A stretch of DNA of 5,506 nt from an uncultured Saprospiraceae bacterium (GTDB lineage Bacteria; Bacteroidota; Bacteroidia; Chitinophagales; Saprospiraceae), in NCBI GenBank assembly GCA_905479665.1, contig CAJQNM010000136.1:1-5506 (forward strand), read 5' to 3'. A model generated the notes under the pieces. It was not told the DNA's origin. It did not search any database and saw nothing but the letters and a program-made list of their open reading frames with translations. Each line of letters begins with the position of its first letter. Position 1 is the stretch's first letter. Made by a program: the position numbers and the translations under genes. Shown one piece after another: positions 1 through 5,506 of the stretch.

Positions 1-114
1 TTTCATCAGCATAAATTTATCCGATCTGCACTGAAGTAGCAAATGGGATCTTCTCAGGGTCTCGGCCGAATCATACTATTCCTTATTATGCAATGTCCAC
101 TAGTCTGCAATTCT
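1..114. other. non-coding left edge, possible 3' remnant of a plus-strand gene
   Basis: No gene can be supported here. All three plus-strand frames open at the left edge close early, with stops at 12-14, 32-34 and 37-39. Any plus-strand gene entering the window therefore contributes at most 12 codons. The plus-strand terminator that follows at 115-151 is the main reason to suspect such a gene. On the minus strand there is an ATG near position 12, but only four codons are visible, so a further gene in the receptor's direction cannot be judged. Confidence 0.3.
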
Positions 115-151
115 GCCAGTTCATTGTCCGCAATCCATTGGCTTTTTTTTT
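115..151 (+). terminator. intrinsic terminator on the plus strand
   Basis: Bases 115-120 (GCCAGT) pair with 137-142 (ATTGGC) through one G-T wobble. After a symmetric two-base internal loop, 123-126 (ATTG) pair with 131-134 (CAAT) around a TCCG tetraloop. The stem is followed directly by nine T residues at 143-151, the classic layout of a Rho-independent terminator. It fits only the plus strand, because the minus-strand copy has no T tract behind the hairpin. It ends seven bases short of the receptor stop codon, so it would insulate the receptor operon from a convergent transcript arriving from the left. Its energy was not computed. Confidence 0.6.
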
Positions 152-157
152 GGATCT

Positions 158-2782
158 CTAGAAAGAAACTTTCAACCCGAGATTGATCGTCCGTGGCAAG
201 AGATTTGTCTCCGTCCCAACCAGGGTTCTGATGTCTCCATTCCCTTGCTGATTGTCGGGAACCGAATAGACGTATTGCAAATATTTCACGTTGTCGCGAT
301 CCAACAGATTGAAAACGGAGAGGCTCAGTCTGGCTTGCTGACCAAGGAGTCGAGTTTGATACGCCAGACTAAGATCAACTCGGTGATAGTCAGGCAGTCT
401 GCTGCGAGGAATGAGGTTTCTCCGGCTTTCACCAAATTTTACCCCTGCAAGATCCAGATAGGGCCTGCCACTCGTAAAATAGTACTCCACCCCAATCTGA
501 ACCGCTCCCAGAGATAGCCCCTGCAAAAACTTCACCTGGTGTCGGCGGTCGTTTCGAGAAAAGAAAGATTGGCCATGACGGATCCTTGGAAAAGAATTGG
601 TATTTCGACTCAACGTGTAGACGACAGACCCCTGGTATCGTTTCTTTGAGTACGTCATATTTAGATCTGCTCCGAGAATGGTCCCCTCGCCTACAAAGAA
701 GTCAAAGTTTCTTGTGGAAGCTGGCTTAATGCCATTGTCAAAACCAGGAAAAAGCAGACTATACTCGATCACACCAGAGACAAGTTTTTGGTAAAATTCT
801 GCATCTAAAGTCCAAGATCCCTTCTCGAATTGTGCTCCCAGCATGGCATTGATGGAACGAGAAAATGGATAGCGCGCTTCTGAATTTATCACGAGCAAAT
901 TAAGCGATTGGCCCAACCTATTTTCATAATCTAAGCCCTGCACAAACTGATAATTATACCCCAATGCCCCTTTCAATTTCAAGCCATCTCCCACTTGAAA
1001 AAAGGCATTTACCCTGGGCGACAGAAACCACTTGGCAGTGCCGGAGTAATAGCCGACTCGTGTACCTAGAGTAAGGCTGACCAAATCATTTTCATAGGTA
1101 TACCCAGAAAATGCACCGATAGTATAGCTTTGCAAGGCCGAGCCCAAGAGTAAGACCTCATCTTCCTCAATCGAAACCAAATTATCATACTGATTAAAGG
1201 TCAGACCGATTTGCAATTTTTGCGAGTTTTCATTTTTCTCCAGCATAGCAAACCCTCCATAGCTTGCAAGACTATTCTGCTGGGCGTTGGCAAAGTCGAG
1301 GCGTTGCCTTTCTGCTCCCTCCTTGCCCCTCACCAGAAAGGAAGCGACCTCTCCACTGCTTCGATAGTCCGAATAGTATGCATTGGCCTTGATCACATAC
1401 TTTTCGTTGAGGACATTGAGGTAGTTGAGACTCATGCCATCACTGCTCCAGGACTCTAGATTTCTGAGCCTTTCATTATTCCTAGTGGTCACTGTGCCAT
1501 TGCGAGAGGCAAAAGTGAGGTCGTAACTATTTTGAAAACGATCGCGACTGCGAAAGAAATTCACATCCAGTTTTTGAGTCGGACTCATCTGGTAGATCAA
1601 TTTGGCGTTGAGATCACTGAAGTTAAACTGAGGACTCGTCTGCAGCACCTGGCTTCGTGGCCGAAGCAACTCTTCTCTTAAATCAGCAACGATGGGCATT
1701 TCGTATAAATCAGTTTCTGCCGCATTTCGATAGGTGGTGCGGGCACTAACCACCAGACCAATTTTTTCAGAAATGGGAGCTTTGAGATGCAAGGATGAAG
1801 TGAGCAAATTAATGTCAATATTTCCATGCCACTCGTCGATCACATCTGCACCCTCCAGTTTCAACACCCCTGCTGTCTTGCCGCCATATTCAAGAGGAAA
1901 GTCGTTCTTATAAAGCGTGAACGAAGAAATATGATCACCATTCACTGCTCCAAATATGCCGTAGAAATGGTCTGCGCGATGCAGTGGAATGCCATCAAGC
2001 AAGACCAGTGCCGCAGTCGGCTCGCTGCCTCTTATTTGAAGCGCCGCAGTGCCATCATCGTGAGCAACAACTCCTGGAAGCCTTTGCAAGCCACGAATCA
2101 CGTCGTTGCCACTCATTGCAAAGTTTTGCAAAATAGGTCGTGTGCTAAATATAGATCGATCACTGGAATCTGAGTGATCCAAAGTGCGCGATCGAACGAC
2201 AATTTCCGGCATGGCTACAGGCGCCTCCCTGATAAAAAGCGTATCGAGACTACCTGATGACCTTTCGGACAAATCGATGAAAATCTCGTCGTACCCAACA
2301 CGGTGCAAGATGAGTACCTGCGATAAATCGTCGTCTTCCCATGCCAATTCGAAAGCACCCGAATGGTCACTTATTGTTTCGGTTTGAAAACCTCCCGAGT
2401 ACACCAGCACATCTTCGACAGGTTGTTTCGTGCGATCGTCGAGGATCACTCCTCCCAGGCTTCGCACATGTTGGTCTTGCGCATGAGCCCTTTGCCGAAG
2501 CAAAACTTGTTTCGGAGAGACCATATGAATATCGATGCCCTCACCCAATAGGGCATGAATCACAAATGGCAAGGTGCCTTCTATAGCACCAATGGTGGCA
2601 GACTGCCCCTCCAGCAAAGCCGGATTGTACCCAAACTGAAGTCCATAGCGGGTAGATAAAGCAGCAAATACCACACTGAGATTATCCTCTCGCTCAACAC
2701 GGAGGCTGATGAGATCATCTTGCTGGGCACTCACCTTTGAAATACCGCCCAGTGCTATGACCAAAAGCAGGTATATTCTCAT
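158..2782 (-). CDS. TonB-dependent outer-membrane receptor with STN signalling domain
   Basis: 874 residues with an ATG start, placed directly after the FecR stop codon. Residues 1-19 form a signal peptide (likely cut after KVSA). Residues about 24-98 match the STN (secretin and TonB N-terminal) fold used by FecA-type transducers to contact an anti-sigma factor. Residues about 106-190 form a carboxypeptidase-regulatory-like beta-sandwich (GGVILDDRTKQPVEDVLVYS), common in Bacteroidota receptors. A TonB-box-like MPEIVVRS lies near 191-198. The plug spans about 208-311, with motifs such as IRGSEPTAALVLLDGIPL. The rest is a 22-strand-type barrel ending in an aromatic residue (LGLKVSF), as expected for BAM-dependent insertion. 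The family imports ligands such as siderophores, oligosaccharides or peptides using TonB energy. Here the STN domain and the linked sigma/FecR genes suggest that it also signals ligand binding. No SusD-like partner follows inside the window, which weakly argues against a classic glycan Sus pair. The ligand is unknown. Confidence 0.93.
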   Translation of the reverse strand: MRIYLLLVIALGGISKVSAQQDDLISLRVEREDNLSVVFAALSTRYGLQFGYNPALLEGQSATIGAIEGTLPFVIHALLGEGIDIHMVSPKQVLLRQRAHAQDQHVRSLGGVILDDRTKQPVEDVLVYSGGFQTETISDHSGAFELAWEDDDLSQVLILHRVGYDEIFIDLSERSSGSLDTLFIREAPVAMPEIVVRSRTLDHSDSSDRSIFSTRPILQNFAMSGNDVIRGLQRLPGVVAHDDGTAALQIRGSEPTAALVLLDGIPLHRADHFYGIFGAVNGDHISSFTLYKNDFPLEYGGKTAGVLKLEGADVIDEWHGNIDINLLTSSLHLKAPISEKIGLVVSARTTYRNAAETDLYEMPIVADLREELLRPRSQVLQTSPQFNFSDLNAKLIYQMSPTQKLDVNFFRSRDRFQNSYDLTFASRNGTVTTRNNERLRNLESWSSDGMSLNYLNVLNEKYVIKANAYYSDYRSSGEVASFLVRGKEGAERQRLDFANAQQNSLASYGGFAMLEKNENSQKLQIGLTFNQYDNLVSIEEDEVLLLGSALQSYTIGAFSGYTYENDLVSLTLGTRVGYYSGTAKWFLSPRVNAFFQVGDGLKLKGALGYNYQFVQGLDYENRLGQSLNLLVINSEARYPFSRSINAMLGAQFEKGSWTLDAEFYQKLVSGVIEYSLLFPGFDNGIKPASTRNFDFFVGEGTILGADLNMTYSKKRYQGSVVYTLSRNTNSFPRIRHGQSFFSRNDRRHQVKFLQGLSLGAVQIGVEYYFTSGRPYLDLAGVKFGESRRNLIPRSRLPDYHRVDLSLAYQTRLLGQQARLSLSVFNLLDRDNVKYLQYVYSVPDNQQGNGDIRTLVGTETNLLPRTINLGLKVSF

Positions 2783-3748
2783 TTATTCAATCGAATCCTC
2801 TTCGATGGTAATTAATTTGTCATTGGTTGTCCAGCTTAAGTGTAAGGGCCAACATACTGCCTCAAGAGCTGCCTCGAGATCTTGATCCGAGAAAAAACCG
2901 GTATAGAGCATCTCCGCTGTGCTTCGACTGCAGCTAACTTCCACGTCAAATTGCCGTTCTACTTCTGCAAAAACCTCTTGCAAGGTCTCCTCTTCAAATT
3001 GCTGTACGCCAGAAATCCAGCCCGCTTCTAGTGGTCCTTGCGACTTGAGCACTAATTCATTGCCAACTACTTCGGTCCATTCACCTGGCTCCAGAATATG
3101 TTCCTGTCCTTCCCACGTCACCCTCACAATACCGGTATAGCAATATACCCTAAAGTCACCCGAACGATGGTAAACATTAAAGGTAGTTCCCAGCACTTCC
3201 ACCCTACCCATTGCGGTACGCACTACGAAAGGACTTCCTTTTTCAACATCGAAATACACTTCACCTTCCATTGCGACCGTACGTGCTCTGGACCAGTCAC
3301 GACTGCTGAAGGTTGATGACGAACCGTCATTGAGGGTCATCCTCGAACCATCCGGTAATTGATAAGATATCCTTTCTCCAAAATGAGCTTGGATCTCTTT
3401 TTGCCCGCTGAAATCCACGAATAAGTACATGAGCAAAAGGGCTGTCATGGCAATCCCGCCCACCCACTTCCATGTTCTTCCTGGATGAGAAATAACCTTG
3501 GCATTGTACGGAGATGTGCTTTTCTCAACCGCTTCCCAGATTGAGGAAAAGTCTGCACTCACATCATCCACCTCAAAGTGAAGCAAATGGACGAGCTCAC
3601 GAGCGGCAGCCGCCTTCTCCCCAAAAGAGGGCTCGTTTGAAATGAGCTCTTGAAGCTCCAACCAGGGAGTATCTTCTCTAACCCATTGAATAAAAGCTGG
3701 GTCTGCTGCCAGCTCTTCGATCGTGTATGTGAGATACTTCTGCTCCAT
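2783..3748 (-). CDS. FecR-family anti-sigma factor (inner-membrane sigma regulator)
   Basis: 321 residues from the ATG at 3748. A TTG at 3754 gives two more residues (MI) and a 4-base overlap with the upstream stop. I prefer the ATG because it follows that stop by 2 bp and begins with MEQKYLTYT, a usual start for these proteins. Residues about 1-92 are cytoplasmic and should hold the sigma factor. One membrane helix lies near 95-112. The periplasmic FecR beta domain (about 122-212) shows the family signature GEVYFDVEKGSPFVV followed by VEVLGTTFNVY. The C-terminal part (about 249-318) matches the DUF4974-type domain (LQEVFAEVERQFDVEV, then YTGFFSDQDLEAAL). In the family this region receives the signal from the receptor STN domain, and the N-terminus then frees or activates the ECF sigma factor. 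The stop codon touches the receptor ATG, which implies tight translational coupling. Confidence 0.93.
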   Translation of the reverse strand: MEQKYLTYTIEELAADPAFIQWVREDTPWLELQELISNEPSFGEKAAAARELVHLLHFEVDDVSADFSSIWEAVEKSTSPYNAKVISHPGRTWKWVGGIAMTALLLMYLFVDFSGQKEIQAHFGERISYQLPDGSRMTLNDGSSSTFSSRDWSRARTVAMEGEVYFDVEKGSPFVVRTAMGRVEVLGTTFNVYHRSGDFRVYCYTGIVRVTWEGQEHILEPGEWTEVVGNELVLKSQGPLEAGWISGVQQFEEETLQEVFAEVERQFDVEVSCSRSTAEMLYTGFFSDQDLEAALEAVCWPLHLSWTTNDKLITIEEDSIE

Positions 3749-3750
3749 GA

Positions 3751-4227
3751 TCAATGGTTAAACAACTCATCTAAGTAGCTATTCCGTGTATCGCTGTTGT
3801 ACTCGTTCTTGCAGGAGGTAGATCCACTATGCATCATACTCAAGCACCGGCCAGCTTCGTCTTGATCATCGAGATGCCGACGATCCAGTACGCAATGACC
3901 AAGTTCATGAAAAACAATGAATTCCTTCTTCAGCTCTGATAGTCCGCTCCAATAATTTTCCTCTATTCGAATGTAGTGACCTTCCTCTGCCGGCTGCACA
4001 CATTGGGCAGATGCTTCCGTCTGCTCTTCAAAAGGCATGATCTCACCTGCGATCTTCGATTGAGTCAAATCAATCATGACGCCTCGAGTCACCGCTTCTT
4101 TCTGGAAGGACGTAAAATAAGGCACCAAGCGACTGTCGACAAATACCGTCCCTGCCTCCTCCTTGTCGCAAGCTATAAACAGCAGCAGCGCAACGATAGA
4201 ACCCAGCCTTGCGAACGTATTTGTCAT
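3751..4227 (-). CDS. putative metzincin-like zinc metallopeptidase lipoprotein
   Basis: 158 residues with an ATG start. A lipoprotein signal peptide (hydrophobic stretch 9-19) ends at Cys20 in LLLFIAC. The next residues, DKEE, contain K-(D/E)2, which matches the lipoprotein export signal described in Capnocytophaga and other Bacteroidota for surface display. The core is HELGHCVLDRRH at 107-118: His107 and His111 with Glu108 form the zinc/catalytic HExxH, and His118 is a candidate third ligand. SMM at 130-132 resembles the metzincin Met-turn. The spacing to the third His is one residue longer than in classical HExxHxxGxxH metzincins. Similar small HELGHC lipoproteins occur in Bacteroidota as putative metallopeptidases, to my recollection without known substrate. 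Four further cysteines (76, 112, 128, 139) could form disulfides. It lies 40 bp after the sigma gene and 2 bp before the preferred FecR start, so it is probably cotranscribed. The active-site residues are intact; activity is inferred. Confidence 0.75.
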   Translation of the reverse strand: MTNTFARLGSIVALLLFIACDKEEAGTVFVDSRLVPYFTSFQKEAVTRGVMIDLTQSKIAGEIMPFEEQTEASAQCVQPAEEGHYIRIEENYWSGLSELKKEFIVFHELGHCVLDRRHLDDQDEAGRCLSMMHSGSTSCKNEYNSDTRNSYLDELFNH

Positions 4228-4267
4228 GTCATTCTATATACTAAACATCCAGAAACAAGTTTTGTAC

Positions 4268-4846
4268 TCATATGCCAGCCAATAATATGAGTATACCGAT
4301 CGTCGTCATGGTGTTGCGCAAGACTTTTAATCCACTGTACATCAGATTCCTCACTGATTGATAATTAATATCCAAGACCTCAGCAATATCCTCGTAGCCA
4401 AGGCTTTTGTAAAATTTGAGATAGAGAACCTCGCGCTGCCGAGGGCTGAGAGACTTAAATGCTTCCTTCAATTGAAATTGTTGCATTTCAGAATTCTCTT
4501 TTTGAATCATCCGATCTTCTAAGGCGAGGTCTGCGGAAAAGATGACAGGTGATGACTCTAGGTCTGTTGTTTTCCTTGATTCTGACATGGCTTTGACAAT
4601 ACGTCTGCGCAGCGCCACCATTAAATATCGAGCAATGGAATCTGTATCACCTAGACGCTCTCGGCTGGACCAGAGGTACACAAAAAGGTCATGGATACAA
4701 TCTTTGACCGTTGTCGATTCATGCGAGAATCGCCGACCATAGCGAATCAGGTCGGGTGCATGCAATTCGTAAATCCTACGAAAAGCCTGCCGATCTCCAG
4801 ACTTCATTTTTTGCCACAGCCGCAGATCATCTGTCAATTCATTCAA
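4268..4846 (-). CDS. RNA polymerase ECF sigma-70 factor
   Basis: 192 residues, a normal length for Bacteroidota ECF sigma factors. Region 2 spans about 21-86, with the region 2.2-like DCIHDLFVYLW (49-59) that contacts core RNA polymerase, followed by the Arg-rich ALRRRIVK. A linker leads to region 4 (about 125-178), with LSPRQREVLYLKF and the helix-turn-helix GYEDIAEVLDINYQSVRNLMY that reads the -35-type element. The last 11 residues (TTIGILILLAGI region) are hydrophobic, a tail seen in a number of Bacteroidota ECF factors. The start is TTG: the only in-frame ATG lies at codon 14, inside the conserved beginning, and an in-frame TAA sits about 12 codons upstream with no ATG in between. The gene heads a minus-strand cluster with a FecR anti-sigma factor and an STN receptor, so it is the likely transcriptional output of that signalling system. 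Confidence 0.93.
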   Translation of the reverse strand: MNELTDDLRLWQKMKSGDRQAFRRIYELHAPDLIRYGRRFSHESTTVKDCIHDLFVYLWSSRERLGDTDSIARYLMVALRRRIVKAMSESRKTTDLESSPVIFSADLALEDRMIQKENSEMQQFQLKEAFKSLSPRQREVLYLKFYKSLGYEDIAEVLDINYQSVRNLMYSGLKVLRNTMTTIGILILLAGI

Positions 4847-5023
4847 ATTTATGTAGGATATCTGAAGTAACGTTAGAAATTAATCGATCAGTACCTACGC
4901 AACATCGGATGCCAGATATGGCCTTTCAAAATATTTGGATTTTTAACACACCCCAATGAGTACAAACTCAAAATAATTCGCTTAGACCCTTGAATCTGAT
5001 TAACAAATCTAAATTAAAACGCA
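4847..5023. other. divergent intergenic region between the sigma gene and the lipoprotein gene
   Basis: 177 bp, A/T-rich, between two genes that read away from each other, so it should hold both start regions. No open reading frame here looks real. Neither start has a clear Shine-Dalgarno sequence; the lipoprotein ATG is preceded by an A-rich stretch (taaattaaaacgca), as is common in Bacteroidota. No exact TAnnTTTG primary-promoter box was found on the plus strand. The nearest is AATATTTG at 4930-4937, with one mismatch and no TTG at the right distance upstream. Confidence 0.6.
5004..5011 (-). promoter_or_regulatory. possible -7 box (TAGATTTG) for the sigma operon
   Basis: On the minus strand this reads TAGATTTG, an exact fit to the TAnnTTTG -7 consensus of the Bacteroidota housekeeping sigma factor. 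No TTG -33 element is visible at the usual distance upstream. Transcription from here would give a leader of roughly 150 bases before the sigma start codon. One exact 8-mer with four wild or easily met positions can occur by chance in A/T-rich DNA, so this is a weak call. Confidence 0.2.
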
Positions 5024-5506
5024 ATGAAGAGGGGACTTTTGAAAATGGGCATAATACTGAGCATGGGCATTGGGCTACTGTATGTTGGTTGTACGGAAAA
5101 GACTGATTTAAACGACACCTTGATCGAAGACTATGTCGACAAAACACTTTTCGACCTGGAATCTCAGGGAAACCTCGGCAAATTCGGATGCTTCGAATTC
5201 GTTTTTCCGATTACCGTTGAATTTGCGGATGGGACAACAAGCGAAGTGGAGTCATATGAGGAATTGAAAACTGCTATCCGAACTTGGAAAGCCGAGAATC
5301 CAGATTCGAGAATAAAACTCAGTTTAGGATATCCATTAGATGTACTATCTGAAGATGGTACTATCATCACGATAGAAAGTAAGGAAAATCTGCGACGTCT
5401 TCGAAGTCAATGCAGACGAAGTTTTTTTGACAGACATGGCCATAAAGGACATGGAAAACGAGGACACCGATGCTACAAGCTGGTCTACCCTCTGAGTCTG
5501 GCTTTT
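5024..5506 (+). CDS. lipoprotein with repeated CFxFVFP/DGT modules (3' end outside window)
   Basis: 161 codons from ATG at 5024, open to the right edge with no stop. Residues 1-22 look like a lipoprotein signal (MKRGLLK then a hydrophobic stretch) with Cys23 as the lipidation site in LLYVGC; Tyr at -3 is not ideal. No K-(D/E)2 export signal follows (CTEKTD). After a short acidic spacer comes a module starting CFEFVFPITVEFADGT (56-71) and SYEELKTAIRTWKAENPD, then a related half-module YPLDVLSEDGTIITIESKENL (103-123) closing at Cys130. A His/Lys/Gly-rich linker (131-149) leads to CYKLVYPLSLAF (150-161), which repeats the first module and is cut by the window edge. I recall similar Cys-bounded FP..DGT repeat lipoproteins in Bacteroidota without assigned function. 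It diverges from the sigma gene and may be one of its targets or another part of the same surface system; this is inference. Confidence 0.8.
   Translation, partial: MKRGLLKMGIILSMGIGLLYVGCTEKTDLNDTLIEDYVDKTLFDLESQGNLGKFGCFEFVFPITVEFADGTTSEVESYEELKTAIRTWKAENPDSRIKLSLGYPLDVLSEDGTIITIESKENLRRLRSQCRRSFFDRHGHKGHGKRGHRCYKLVYPLSLAF

Noticed and set aside
1..12. Minus-strand ATG as the start of a further gene downstream of the receptor
   Set aside because: Only four codons are visible, which is not enough to support a gene.
245..517. Plus-strand open frame of 90 codons
   Set aside because: It lies wholly antisense to the well-supported receptor barrel and has no recognisable domain or signal; the same holds for the other plus-strand frames within 1211-2586.
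2919..3316. Plus-strand open frames antisense to the FecR gene
   Set aside because: They are shadows of a clearly coding minus-strand gene with intact family motifs.
3976..4290. Plus-strand open frame of 104 codons
   Set aside because: It is antisense to the peptidase gene, whose lipobox and HExxH site support the minus strand.
4881..4890. Short palindrome around ATCGAT as an operator
   Set aside because: It is only six bases of perfect symmetry and has no second copy; such sites are expected by chance.
4542..4959. Plus-strand open frames over the sigma gene and intergenic region
   Set aside because: They have no domain, no signal peptide and no start context, and lie opposite conserved sigma region 2.
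5164..5370. Minus-strand open frame of 68 codons
   Set aside because: It is antisense to the plus-strand lipoprotein, which shows a signal peptide and internal protein repeats.
5400..5506. Possible frameshift near the end of the plus-strand lipoprotein
   Set aside because: The run of T and the odd His/Arg-rich stretch raised suspicion, but the same frame afterwards gives CYKLVYPL, which repeats the earlier module, so the frame is intact.

Overview
The window looks like chromosomal DNA from a member of the Bacteroidota, possibly a Cytophagales- or Saprospirales-like marine or environmental lineage; the exact group cannot be fixed from sequence alone. The reasons are a Bacteroidota-type cell-surface signalling cassette (ECF sigma factor, FecR-type anti-sigma factor with a C-terminal DUF4974-like domain, TonB-dependent receptor with an N-terminal STN domain), lipoproteins of Bacteroidota character, and starts preceded by A/T-rich sequence without clear Shine-Dalgarno motifs.

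Layout from right to left on the minus strand: an ECF sigma factor (4846-4268, TTG start), a small lipoprotein with a metzincin-like HExxH site (4227-3751), a FecR-family anti-sigma factor (3748-2783) and an 874-residue STN/TonB-dependent receptor (2782-158). The last three genes are packed almost without gaps and look like one operon with the sigma gene. On the plus strand, diverging from the sigma gene across a 177-bp intergenic region, a new lipoprotein gene starts at 5024 and runs off the right edge. It carries repeats of a CFxFVFP...DGT module separated by a His-rich linker. The left 157 bases hold a convincing plus-strand intrinsic terminator (115-151) that points at the 3' end of the receptor gene, so a convergent gene probably lies to the left of the window.

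By family knowledge, the receptor senses and imports a ligand, its periplasmic STN domain touches the C-terminal domain of FecR, and FecR releases the sigma factor, which then transcribes its targets. The unusual part is the peptidase-like lipoprotein lying inside the sigma/anti-sigma pair. It carries a K-(D/E)2-like lipoprotein export signal right after the lipidation cysteine, so it may sit on the cell surface beside the receptor. No SusD-like partner follows the receptor inside the window. The ligand, the peptidase substrate and the sigma targets cannot be read from the sequence.
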